Shown: positions 18,134-26,301 of the stretch, in pieces | How the letters are laid out: every line of letters begins with the position of its first letter | Numbering within the stretch: the first letter of the stretch is position 1 | Assembly (NCBI RefSeq): GCF_036017915.1 | Contig: NZ_CP107929.1 | Coordinates: forward strand, 2,449,501 to 2,513,500 | Source: Micromonospora sp. NBC_00421 | GTDB taxonomy: Bacteria > Actinomycetota > Actinomycetes > Mycobacteriales > Micromonosporaceae | Reading direction: 5' to 3' | DNA length: 64,000 nucleotides | Translations under genes and position numbers: made by a program | Notes under the pieces: model-generated | The model's database searches: none | What the model saw: only the letters and a program-made list of their open reading frames with translations | What the model was told of the DNA's origin: nothing

Positions 18134-18943
18134 CTAGTTCTTCGCGCCGGGCCCCCGGCTGGCACCCGGGCCGGTACCCCCGCCGCCGGGGCCGCTGCCG
18201 GCACCGGGGCCGGGGCCCGCCGGGTCATCGTCCTTCGGGCCACCGTCCCCGTCGTCGTCGGGATCGTCGGGCCCGGTCGAGGGGTGGCCCGGGACCAGTT
18301 CCCGGCAGTACGCCTCCACCCGGTCGGCTCCACCGGCGGCGGCCACCAGGTCGGCGAAACCGGGCCGGGTCACCGCCTTCAGCCGCTGCTCGGACGACTT
18401 GGCCAGGTATGCCCGGCACTGCCCGACCAACTTGCCGCTGCCGGCCGGCTTGCCGTCGTGCGGAGTCGCGGGCGGGACGGCGGTGACCGAGGGGGTACCC
18501 CCCGGTGCGGCGGTGGACCGCCGGGACGGGCCCTGCCGGTGCGGGGTAGGCCGGGTAGACCCGGTCTCGGAGGCGGACGGGCCGGGCCCGGGCGTCCGCT
18601 CGGGGGGTCGGTCGTCGAGGGTGACGGCGGCGAAGGCCACCCCGGCGGTGGCGGTGGCGGCCACTCCGGCGATCCAGGCCACCACGCCGGTGGTCAGCCG
18701 CCGTCGCCGCCGGCCGGCCACTGCGGGCCCGGGGGTGGCGGCGGTCCGCGCGGCCCGGAAGGCCGCCACCGCCTCGTGCTCGCCAGCGAGTTCGTCCGGG
18801 CGGGCCGGTGCGGCGGCAGCGGCGAGCAGCCGGGCGAGCGGGTCGTCCGTGGACGGCGTGCCGGTGCCGGTCGGATCGAGCAACCGCTCGGCCTCGGCCC
18901 GGTCCACCGTCCGGCCGGACCGGGCCGGCCGGTGGAAGTTCAT
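18134..18943 (-). CDS. Single-pass membrane protein paired with an ECF sigma factor
   Basis: The 269-residue protein has a cytoplasmic N terminus (about 85 residues), one membrane helix (about 87-110, TTGVVAWIAGVAATATAGVAF), and a Pro/Thr/Ser-rich outer region. That region holds a small Cys-containing helix-rich part (GQCRAYLAKSSEQRLKAV ... VEAYCRELV) and ends in a Gly/Pro-rich tail. It has no HxxxCxxC zinc anti-sigma motif. It starts 16 bases after the sigma-factor stop, so it is likely the partner, perhaps an atypical anti-sigma factor; that role is inferred from position only. Confidence 0.65.
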   Translation of the reverse strand: MNFHRPARSGRTVDRAEAERLLDPTGTGTPSTDDPLARLLAAAAAPARPDELAGEHEAVAAFRAARTAATPGPAVAGRRRRRLTTGVVAWIAGVAATATAGVAFAAVTLDDRPPERTPGPGPSASETGSTRPTPHRQGPSRRSTAAPGGTPSVTAVPPATPHDGKPAGSGKLVGQCRAYLAKSSEQRLKAVTRPGFADLVAAAGGADRVEAYCRELVPGHPSTGPDDPDDDGDGGPKDDDPAGPGPGAGSGPGGGGTGPGASRGPGAKN

Positions 18944-18959
18944 CCAGTTTCCCCTCACG

Positions 18960-19583
18960 TCAGCCGTCCGCCGGCTCGGCCCGGGACGCGTGTGGCGTCG
19001 GCCGGGGTCGGGGCGGGACGACCCGCTCGTCGTCGGACGGCTGCGACGCGTCGCCGCGATCCAACAGTGCCGCCAGTCGACGCAGCCCCCGGTGTGCGGC
19101 CGTACGGACCGCACCCGGTCGCCGGCCGAGCACCCGCCCGGCGGTCTCGGCGTCCAGCCCGATCACCGCCCGCAGCAGCACCGCCTCCGCCTCCCGGGGT
19201 GGCAGGGTGGCGATCAGCGCCAGCGCCGACTCCGTGCCGATCGTCTCGCCGGCCCGCTCGGCGGTGTCGGCGTCACCGGCGAGGTCGTTGAGCGCCTGCA
19301 CCGGCACCGGCAGCGACGGGCGACGACGCTGCCGACGCAGGTGGTCCATGGCGCGGTTGCGGGCGATCGTCACCGCCCAGGCACGGAACTCACCGCCGGT
19401 GAACCGGGCCAGGTCGCGGGAGATCTGCAACCAGGTCTCGGAGGCGACGTCCTCGGCGTCGGGGCCGACGAGCGCGGTGAGGTACCGCAACAGGCCCGGC
19501 TGGAGGCTGCGGTAGAGAAGTCGGAACGACTCCTCGTCTCCGGCCTGCGCCGCTACGACCGCCCCGGTCAGGTCATCGGTCAT
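18960..19583 (-). CDS. ECF-type RNA polymerase sigma factor
   Basis: This 207-residue protein has sigma region 2 (about residues 20-85: LYRSLQPGLLRYLTAL, AEDVASETWLQISRDL, FRAWAVTIARNRAMDHLRRQ). Region 4 follows (about 120-175: ATLPPREAEAVLLRAVIGLDAETAGRVLGRRPGAVRTAAHRGLRRL) with the helix-turn-helix. A disordered C-terminal tail follows. It recruits core RNA polymerase to a stress or envelope regulon. ATG 19583 was chosen from the domain boundary. It is co-directional with the membrane protein 18134-18943. Confidence 0.88.
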   Translation of the reverse strand: MTDDLTGAVVAAQAGDEESFRLLYRSLQPGLLRYLTALVGPDAEDVASETWLQISRDLARFTGGEFRAWAVTIARNRAMDHLRRQRRRPSLPVPVQALNDLAGDADTAERAGETIGTESALALIATLPPREAEAVLLRAVIGLDAETAGRVLGRRPGAVRTAAHRGLRRLAALLDRGDASQPSDDERVVPPRPRPTPHASRAEPADG

Positions 19584-20062
19584 GGTCGCACCGTTCCCGC
19601 CGCACGATCCGGACCGACGACGGGCGACGCGTCGCAGCCACGGCCCGACCGGCGGTTACTCTCGTGCACCCTCAGCCCCCCGCTGGCCCTTCCACACCCC
19701 GGCACCGGAGGCCGGGTGACCCGTCTGAACACCGCCGCGAGAGTACGGTGGCGGCGGCGCGGGCACCGGGGCGGGCCAACACTAGGAGCCGCCCGGCGGT
19801 GGAGGCAAGCGGTCACCGGTGCGGCCGGCGTGAGATGGATCAAGCGAGCCGGCGGCGCGTCGCCGTAACACGGATCACCTTCGGGACGCCCCTGCGACAA
19901 CGGCCGACGTCGCACGGCAGGTCGACCGGGACCGGCGGTGACAGTCAGTCGCCCACCGGACACCACTCGTCAGGTGGGCGGTGCCCGGACCTGGACGGAC
20001 CGCCCCACGGATGCCCGGAAGGGATATCGGCGTCTGCCGGACGGGAGGACCCTGGGTACGGT
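19584..20062. other. Non-coding region between sigma-factor and kinase genes
   Basis: No gene is supported in these 479 bases. It serves as the divergent control region. An inverted pair TACTCTCG / CGAGAGTA flanks about 70 bases (near 19657 and 19736). At the right end TACGGT (20057-20062) looks like the -10 box of a leaderless or near-leaderless kinase transcript. Confidence 0.5.
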
Positions 20063-21469
20063 ATGGGGGTGTTGTCATCCGAGCTCGTGCTCAGCGGTCG
20101 CTACCGCCTGGACGAACGTGTCGCCACCGGCGGCATGGGCGACGTGTGGCGTGCCACCGACCTGGTGCTGGGCCGCCAGGTCGCGGTGAAGGTGCTGCTG
20201 CCGGCACTCGTCTCGGACCCTGACTTCATCGCCCGGTTCCGCTCCGAGGCGCGGATCATGGCCGCACTGCGCAACCCCGGCATCGTGCAGGTGTTCGACT
20301 GCGGCGAGGACCGTCTCGCCGACGACAGCAGGGCCGACTACCTCGTCATGGAGTTCGTCGAGGGCGAGCCGCTGTCCCGGCGGATCGAGTCGGCCGGCCA
20401 CCTGGACGTGACCGAGACGATGTCGATCGTGGCGCAGGCCGCCCAGGCCCTGCATGCCGCGCATGCGGGCGGCATCGTGCACCGCGACGTCAAGCCGAGC
20501 AACCTGCTGGTGCAGGAGGACGGCACGGTGGTGCTCGTCGACTTCGGGGTCGCCCGCTCCACGAATGTGACAAGCATCACCAGCACCAACGCGGTGCCGG
20601 GAACCGCCCTCTACATGGCGCCGGAGCAGGCGTCCGGTAGGCCGGTCTCGGCCGCCACCGACATCTACGCCCTCGGCGCGGTGGCGCACTGCTGCCTGAC
20701 CGGGCAACCACCGTTCACCGGTGACAACCCGCTCCAGGTGGCCGTGCGGCACCTCGACGACGAGCCCCCGGAGTTGCCGGCGGACATTCCGGCACCGGTC
20801 CGCGCCCTGGTGGCGCGGGCACTGGCGAAGGACCCGGCGGACCGGTTCGCCACCGGTGCCGAGATGGCCACCGCCGCCCGCGCCGCGACCGGTGACGGCA
20901 CCGCCGCCATGACCGCCCTGGTCGCCTCGCCGCTGCGCGCCCCGTCCGGGGCGGACGGCCCACGCGTCGGCCCGCCCGGAACGCCGACGACGGTGGTCGG
21001 CCCCGAAACGCGGCGCACCCGCCGAGGGTCCCTGGTCGGCGCGTTGGCAGTGGTGCTGGTGGCGTTGACCGCGCTCGGGGCCGCGCTCGGCGCCACGAAG
21101 TCGCTCGACAACGGCGTGCCGAACATCCGCAACACCGGCCCGGCGGTCGCGCCCACGGACCAGACCGAGGTGCCGGCGGTCACCGAGGAGACCGAGTCCG
21201 AGGAACCGGAACGACCGAACCGGCCGGAGAACCAGAATCCGAAGCCGTCGCCGTCGGTGTCGGTCAGCCCGACGCCACCGCCGAACGGCTCCTCCGTGCC
21301 GGTACCGACCAAGTCGGTGCCGGCCACCCCGGTGAATCCGCCGCCGACCACGGCGTCCACTCCCGCCGACCCGCCGCCCACCACGGCGTCCACCCCTGCG
21401 GACCCGCCGCCCACCACTGCCGACACGGGCGGCGGGGGCGGTAACAATCCGCCGCCGGCCGGCACCTGA
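20063..21469 (+). CDS. Transmembrane Ser/Thr protein kinase (PknB-type)
   Basis: This 468-residue kinase has an intracellular Hanks domain (residues 10-275). Visible elements are the Gly-rich loop VATGGMGDVW, Lys43 (VAVKVLL), HRDVKPSN at 140-147, DFG at 160-162 and the GTALYMAPE activation end. A membrane helix lies at about 323-343. The outside is a Pro/Thr/Ser-rich tail with PPPTTASTPAD repeats and no PASTA domain. It phosphorylates Ser/Thr in unknown targets. ATG 20063 sits directly after a TACGGT box. GTG 20069, six bases further, would give a standard leaderless start. Confidence 0.9.
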   Translation: MGVLSSELVLSGRYRLDERVATGGMGDVWRATDLVLGRQVAVKVLLPALVSDPDFIARFRSEARIMAALRNPGIVQVFDCGEDRLADDSRADYLVMEFVEGEPLSRRIESAGHLDVTETMSIVAQAAQALHAAHAGGIVHRDVKPSNLLVQEDGTVVLVDFGVARSTNVTSITSTNAVPGTALYMAPEQASGRPVSAATDIYALGAVAHCCLTGQPPFTGDNPLQVAVRHLDDEPPELPADIPAPVRALVARALAKDPADRFATGAEMATAARAATGDGTAAMTALVASPLRAPSGADGPRVGPPGTPTTVVGPETRRTRRGSLVGALAVVLVALTALGAALGATKSLDNGVPNIRNTGPAVAPTDQTEVPAVTEETESEEPERPNRPENQNPKPSPSVSVSPTPPPNGSSVPVPTKSVPATPVNPPPTTASTPADPPPTTASTPADPPPTTADTGGGGGNNPPPAGT

Positions 21470-21569
21470 GCCGGTCCGACGCCCGACACGCCATCAGCAC
21501 CAAAACGGACTAATCTGCTATATCGCCAGCTAAGCTCCCTCGTGGGATACATCTGCCACAGGAGCCCTG

Positions 21570-22832
21570 TTGAACACAGAGAAGCTTGTCGTCATCGGCC
21601 AGGGATACGTCGGACTACCGCTGGCCATACGCGCCGTCGAGGCCGGGCTGGACGTGGTCGGGCTGGACGTCGATGCCGACCGGGTGAAACGGCTCGCCTC
21701 CGGTGAGTCCTTCGTCGAGGACATTCCGGCTACCCGGCTCGGCCGCGCCCTGGCCAGCGGTCGGTACCGGCCGAGCACCGAGTACCCGGATGCCGAGGGC
21801 TTCGACATCTGCGTGATCACGGTACCCACCCCGCTGCGCGATGGCGCCCCCGATCTGAGCTACGTCGAACAGGCCGGCACCGCCGTCGGCCCGTACGTCC
21901 GGCGCGGCTGCACTGTGGTGCTGGAGTCGACCACCTATCCGGGGACCACCGAGGACCTGCTCCGGCCGCTGCTCGAGGCGGCGAGCGGCCTGCGCACCCC
22001 CGGTGACTTCCACCTCGGCTACAGCCCGGAGCGGATCGACCCGGGCAACCCCACCTGGCGGTTGGAGAACACCCCGAAGGTGGTCTCCGGGGTGGACGAG
22101 GCGTCGCTGGCCCGGGTGGACGGCTTCTACCGCCAGCTGGTCGAGCGGACCGTGCCGGTCGACTCCACCCGGGTCGCGGAGCTGACCAAGCTGATCGAGA
22201 ACACCTTTCGCCAGGTCAACATCGCGCTGATCAACGAGCTGGCGATGGCCTCCCACCACCTCGGTATCGACGCCTGGCAGGCCATCGAGGCCGCCTCGTC
22301 CAAGCCGTTCGGGTTCATGCCGTTCCGTCCCGGGCCGGGCGTCGGCGGGCACTGCCTGCCGATCGATCCGTGCTACCTGTCCTGGCAGGTCAAGCGCACC
22401 ATGGGCCGACCGTTCCGGTTCATCGAGCTGGCCGACGACATAAACCACCAGATGCCCGAGCACGTGACCCAGCGGGTGATGGCCGGGTTGAACCGGATCG
22501 GCCGACCGGTGAACGGCGCCCGGCTGCTGCTGCTCGGCCTGGCGTACAAGAAGAACACCGGCGACATGCGCGACTCGCCGGCGGTGGACGTGGCCCGACG
22601 GTTGCAGGCGCTCGGCGCGGACGTGCACGCGGTGGAGCCGTACGCCGAACCGCAGCACATCCCGGGCGGGGTGGCGGTGGTCGACCTCACCGCGCGCGAG
22701 ATCGCGGCGGCCGACGCGGTGGTGCTGGTGACCGACCACGACAGCTTCGACTACGACCTGGTCACCCGGCACGCCCGGTACGTCTTCGACACCCGGGACC
22801 GGTGCCGGGGCGAGATGGTGGAACGGCTCTGA
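21570..22832 (+). CDS. UDP-sugar 6-dehydrogenase (UDP-GlcNAc/UDP-glucose dehydrogenase family)
   Basis: This 420-residue NAD enzyme oxidises C6 of a UDP-sugar to a uronate for surface polysaccharide. It has the Rossmann motif VVIGQGYVGLPLA, VPTPLRDGAPDLS, ESTTYPGTTEDL, NTFRQVNIALINELA and the active-site Cys in GVGGHCLPIDP near residue 261. The C-terminal domain has GLAYKKNTGDMRDSPA. GHCLPIDP and the NTGDMR segment resemble WbpA/WecC-type (UDP-HexNAc) enzymes more than Ugd. TTG 21570 is chosen because AGGAG lies five bases upstream. It may serve the 4-12 kb polysaccharide locus. Confidence 0.88.
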   Translation: MNTEKLVVIGQGYVGLPLAIRAVEAGLDVVGLDVDADRVKRLASGESFVEDIPATRLGRALASGRYRPSTEYPDAEGFDICVITVPTPLRDGAPDLSYVEQAGTAVGPYVRRGCTVVLESTTYPGTTEDLLRPLLEAASGLRTPGDFHLGYSPERIDPGNPTWRLENTPKVVSGVDEASLARVDGFYRQLVERTVPVDSTRVAELTKLIENTFRQVNIALINELAMASHHLGIDAWQAIEAASSKPFGFMPFRPGPGVGGHCLPIDPCYLSWQVKRTMGRPFRFIELADDINHQMPEHVTQRVMAGLNRIGRPVNGARLLLLGLAYKKNTGDMRDSPAVDVARRLQALGADVHAVEPYAEPQHIPGGVAVVDLTAREIAAADAVVLVTDHDSFDYDLVTRHARYVFDTRDRCRGEMVERL

Positions 22833-22838
22833 GCGGGT

Positions 22839-22873
22839 GCCGGCCGGCCCGTGCCACCACCGGGCCGGCCGGC
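22839..22873. terminator. Bidirectional terminator after the sugar dehydrogenase
   Basis: GCCGGCCGGCCC (22839-22850) and GGGCCGGCCGGC (22862-22873) form a 12-bp stem between convergent genes. Confidence 0.75.
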
Positions 22874-22890
22874 CCCGGGGCCGGACCGGG

Positions 22891-25365
22891 TCAGTCCGCG
22901 CCGAGCGCCTCCACCACCGGGCGGGCCAACGCCCGGCGGGCCGGCAGGACCGAGGCGGCCAACGCGGCGAGCACCGCCACGGCCAGGATCAGCCCGAGCC
23001 GTCCCCAGGGCAGCACCAGGGTGAAGTCCCCACCGACCCGGGCCACGAAGGCCACCGCCCCGGCGCTGACGCCGATGCCCAGCGCGGTGCCGAGCAGCGC
23101 GCCGACCAGGGCGGTCAGCACCGCCTCCACGGCCAGCAACGCGCGCATCCGCCCCCGGGACAGCCCGACGGCGCGTAGCACGGCGTTCTCCCGGGTCCGC
23201 TCCAGCACCGAAAGGCTGAGCGTGTTCGCGACACCGACCAGGGCGATCACCACCGCCAGGCCGAGCAGCGCGGTGACGAAGGCGAGCAGCATGTCCACCG
23301 TGCCGGTGAGCATCTTCTTGTAGGCCGCCTGGTCCATCAGGTTCACCGTCGGATACCGGTCGACCACCGCCTCGACGGCGGCGCGGGCCCGCTCGGCGGA
23401 TACCCCGGCGGCCGGTTCGACCTCGGCCAGGGAGCCCCGTTCGGTCGGGAAGAGCCTGGTGAAGTCGGCGTCGGTCAGGTCGACGACGTGCCCGGCGGAG
23501 ACCTGGGCCGGCAGCGGGCCGTCGGCGGTGACCACGGCGGCCACCCGGAACGGACGCCCGGCGACGGTGACCGTCGACCCCACCCGCCACCCCCGGGCGG
23601 CGGCCAGTTCCCGGTGCACCAGCACCGCCCCCGGCCCCAGGTCGGCGACGTCCCCGGTGTCGACCCCGGCGAGGGTACGACGAACCAGCGCCGGATGGGC
23701 CGACCGCAGCTGGACGCCGTCGACGACCCGGCTGCGGTGCTCGTGCACCGTGCCCACCTCGGGGCGGGCAGCCAGTTCACCGGCGAGTGTGGCAGGCAGG
23801 TCACTGCCGATGCCGGTGACCACGTAGTCGACGCCGATCTGGGCGTCGACCGCACGCTCGACGCCCACCTTGACACTGCCGGCGCCCACCACGAACGCCG
23901 AGACCAGCCCGATGCCGATCACCAGGGCGGTGGCGGTCGCGGAGACCCGGCGCGGGTTGCGGGCGGCGTTGGCGACGGCGAGCGCGGCGGTGGCCCTCAG
24001 CAGGGGGCGCAACGGCCGGCCGAGCACCCGCACCAGCAGCGGCACCAGCACCGGGCCGAACAGCACGATGCCGAAGAAGGCCAGCACTCCGCCGAGGGCG
24101 ACCAGGACGATCTGGCCGACGGCGGCAGCCCCGGCCAGCGCGGCGATGCCGGCGGCCCCGACCAGCGCGCCGACGGTCAGCCGGACCCGTCCGGCACTCC
24201 GGGCCGGCTGTCCGGCAGCGTCGGTGAGGGCGGCCACCGGCGGTACCCGGGTGCCCTGCCAGGCGGGCACCAACGCGGATCCGACGGTGACCACCGTGCC
24301 GAGCAGCACGCTGAGCAGGACGGTGCGGGTGGTGAGCGTGAAGCCGCCGGAGACCGGCAGGTCGAAGCGCGGCACCAGGGCCGACGCTCCGGCGGCCAGG
24401 CCGACGCCGAGCACCACCCCGAGGGCCGAGCCGACCAGGCCGAGCACCACCGACTCCAGGAGAGCGGCCCGGAAGATCTGCCCCCGTCCCGCCCCCACCA
24501 GCCGCAGCAACGCGGTCCGCCGGGCCCGCTGGGCGAGCACGATGGCGAAGGTGTTGGCGATGACGAACCCGGCCACCACCACCGCCACCCCGGCGAAGGT
24601 GAGCAGCACCATCCGGAACTGGTCCAGGTCACGGACCGCGTCCTCGACTGCCTCGTCGAGGATGCGCTGCCGTGACTTCACCGTGGCGTCGCCGCCCACC
24701 ACCGCGGCCACCCGTTCGGCCAGTGTCTGCGCCGACGTGCCCGGCGCGGCGGCCACCATGATCCGGCCGTAGCCCCGTTCCCCGCTGGCCGCCAGGGCGT
24801 CCGGGCCGACCAGGCCGATGAACGGGCCACCGACGTCCCGGGTGGTGTCGGCCACGTCCACAGTGCCGACCAGGGTGTACGGGCGGGCCGGGCCGGTGGA
24901 CCCGCCGACGGAGACCGGGGCGCCGAGGACAAAACCCTCCTGTGCCACCGTGGGCGCGTCGAGGACCACCTCGCCGGGGCGGTCGGGCAGCCGGCCGGCG
25001 ACCACGTCGTACGAGCGCAGCGCCGGTTCGGTGGGGATCGCGGCGAGCACCCCGAAGCCGAGCACCGGACGGCCGTCGGCACCGACCACCCCGGCGAGGG
25101 CGGTCAGCTCACCGGCGGCGGCGGCCACCCCGTCGACCGCGCGCACCCGGTCGACCAGGGACGGCGGCAGGGCGCTCCGGTCGGCGTAGACACCGAGGTC
25201 GGTGTGCCGGTCGAAGGCGGCGGCCCGCTCGTACGCCCCGGCCTGCATGCCGTCGGTGAGCATCAGCGTACCGGCGACGAAGGCGACACCGAGCACGATC
25301 GCCACCGAGGAGAGCAGCAGGCGCAGCGCGTCGGCGCGCAGCGTGCGCAGGGTCAGGCGCAGCAT
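22891..25365 (-). CDS. FtsX/MacB-type ABC transporter permease
   Basis: This 824-residue membrane protein has an N-terminal helix (LLLSSVAIVLGVAFVAG), an extracytoplasmic domain, and a first FtsX block of three helices (about 260-400). A central pair of helices is followed by a second extracytoplasmic domain and a final FtsX block with NTLSLSVLERTRENAVLRAVGLSRGRMR near the C terminus. Such permeases work with an ATPase in mechanotransmission or lipoprotein/peptide handling. No ATPase gene is adjacent. ATG 25365 fits homologues but lacks a good ribosome-binding site. A 40-codon frame (25493-25371) ends just before it and may couple translation. The upstream region carries a palindrome shared with the two-component operon. 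Confidence 0.85.
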   Translation of the reverse strand: MLRLTLRTLRADALRLLLSSVAIVLGVAFVAGTLMLTDGMQAGAYERAAAFDRHTDLGVYADRSALPPSLVDRVRAVDGVAAAAGELTALAGVVGADGRPVLGFGVLAAIPTEPALRSYDVVAGRLPDRPGEVVLDAPTVAQEGFVLGAPVSVGGSTGPARPYTLVGTVDVADTTRDVGGPFIGLVGPDALAASGERGYGRIMVAAAPGTSAQTLAERVAAVVGGDATVKSRQRILDEAVEDAVRDLDQFRMVLLTFAGVAVVVAGFVIANTFAIVLAQRARRTALLRLVGAGRGQIFRAALLESVVLGLVGSALGVVLGVGLAAGASALVPRFDLPVSGGFTLTTRTVLLSVLLGTVVTVGSALVPAWQGTRVPPVAALTDAAGQPARSAGRVRLTVGALVGAAGIAALAGAAAVGQIVLVALGGVLAFFGIVLFGPVLVPLLVRVLGRPLRPLLRATAALAVANAARNPRRVSATATALVIGIGLVSAFVVGAGSVKVGVERAVDAQIGVDYVVTGIGSDLPATLAGELAARPEVGTVHEHRSRVVDGVQLRSAHPALVRRTLAGVDTGDVADLGPGAVLVHRELAAARGWRVGSTVTVAGRPFRVAAVVTADGPLPAQVSAGHVVDLTDADFTRLFPTERGSLAEVEPAAGVSAERARAAVEAVVDRYPTVNLMDQAAYKKMLTGTVDMLLAFVTALLGLAVVIALVGVANTLSLSVLERTRENAVLRAVGLSRGRMRALLAVEAVLTALVGALLGTALGIGVSAGAVAFVARVGGDFTLVLPWGRLGLILAVAVLAALAASVLPARRALARPVVEALGAD

Positions 25366-25370
25366 CCCGG

Positions 25371-25493
25371 TCACCGCCGGCGGTGGGCGACGGCCACGAC
25401 CGTGGCGGGCCGGACGGAGTCGGAGCAGCCGGCTGCGAACCGGACGGGCCCCGGGCAACCGGTAGCGGGATGGACGGACGTGGGGACGGACAT
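25371..25493 (-). CDS. Possible short leader ORF before the FtsX permease
   Basis: An ATG at 25493 with GGGAG five bases upstream opens a 40-codon frame. Its TGA (25373-25371) lies five bases before the permease ATG. The permease itself lacks a ribosome-binding site, so the arrangement suggests translational coupling. The peptide (MSVPTSVHPATG...) has no recognisable domain. It may instead be chance. Confidence 0.3.
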   Translation of the reverse strand: MSVPTSVHPATGCPGPVRFAAGCSDSVRPATVVAVAHRRR

Positions 25494-25612
25494 GGGGACT
25501 CCCGGTCGGCGTGTGCAGGTCTCCTCCGACGCTAGGCAGCACCGGACCGGCCGGCGTCCACCCGGCCGCTCGGACCGGCTCCGCCGCAGGTCGCCCCTGA
25601 CCGGGGCGACCC

Positions 25613-25630
25613 GTACGACCCAGGTCGTAC
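25613..25630. promoter_or_regulatory. Palindromic operator candidate upstream of the FtsX permease
   Basis: GTACGACCCAGGTCGTAC is a perfect inverted repeat with 8-bp arms and a 2-base centre. Its core CGACC-N2-GGTCG recurs at 27533-27544 before the sensor-kinase gene. This suggests binding by the neighbouring NarL-type regulator. Confidence 0.55.
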
Positions 25631-25635
25631 CCGGC

Positions 25636-26301
25636 TCAGCCGCCCGGGGTGACCAGGCCGCTCTCGTACGCCAGGACCACCACCTGGACCCGGTCGCGGA
25701 GCTGGAGCTTGGCCAGGATCCGGCCGACGTGGGTCTTCACGGTCGCCTCGGCGACGTGCACCCGGGCGGCGATCTCGGCATTGGCCAGCCCCTGGGCGAC
25801 AAGCAGCAGGATCTCCCGTTCCCGGTCGGTGAGCTGGGCCAGCCGTGGGTCCTCGGCGGGGGCCGGGCCGAGCCGGTCGGCGAACCGGTCGAGCAGCCGG
25901 CGGGTGATCGACGGGGCGACCACCGAGTCACCCTCGGCGACCACCCGGATGGCCGCCAGCAGGTCCTCCGGCGGCACGTTCTTGAGCAGGAAACCGCTGG
26001 CCCCGGCGCGCAGCGCGGCGAACGCGTCCGCCTCGGTGTCGAAGGTGGTGAGCACCAGCACCCGGGGCCGGCCGTCGGCGGAACCGGCACAGATCCGGCG
26101 GGTCGCCTCCACCCCGTCCATGGTCGGCATCCGCAGGTCCATCACCACCACGTCGGCCTCGACCCGGGCCAGCACCCGTAGCGCGTCCGCCCCGTCGATC
26201 GCCTCACCGACGACCGCCAGGTCGGGTTGGGAGTCGAGCACCATCCGGAAGCCGGCCCGGACCAGCGCCTGGTCGTCCACGATCACCACTCGCACCGTCA
26301 T
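25636..26301 (-). CDS. NarL/LuxR-type response regulator
   Basis: This 221-residue protein has a receiver domain (residues 1-120). Visible elements are VVIVDDQALVRAGF, phospho-acceptor Asp in VVVMDLRMPTMDG near residue 54, LTTFDTE and the conserved Lys in GFLLKNVPPEDL. A LuxR helix-turn-helix follows (about 150-215: LTDREREILLLVAQGLANAEIAARVHVAEATVKTH). ATG 26301 overlaps the kinase stop as ATGA, so the two are translated together. Likely targets are its own operon and the FtsX permease, both preceded by the CGACC-N2-GGTCG palindrome. Confidence 0.93.
   Translation of the reverse strand: MTVRVVIVDDQALVRAGFRMVLDSQPDLAVVGEAIDGADALRVLARVEADVVVMDLRMPTMDGVEATRRICAGSADGRPRVLVLTTFDTEADAFAALRAGASGFLLKNVPPEDLLAAIRVVAEGDSVVAPSITRRLLDRFADRLGPAPAEDPRLAQLTDREREILLLVAQGLANAEIAARVHVAEATVKTHVGRILAKLQLRDRVQVVVLAYESGLVTPGG

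Noticed and set aside
19580..19966. A 128-codon minus-strand frame upstream of the sigma factor
   Set aside because: No ribosome-binding site, no domain, and it is rich in Arg/Pro as in shadow frames.
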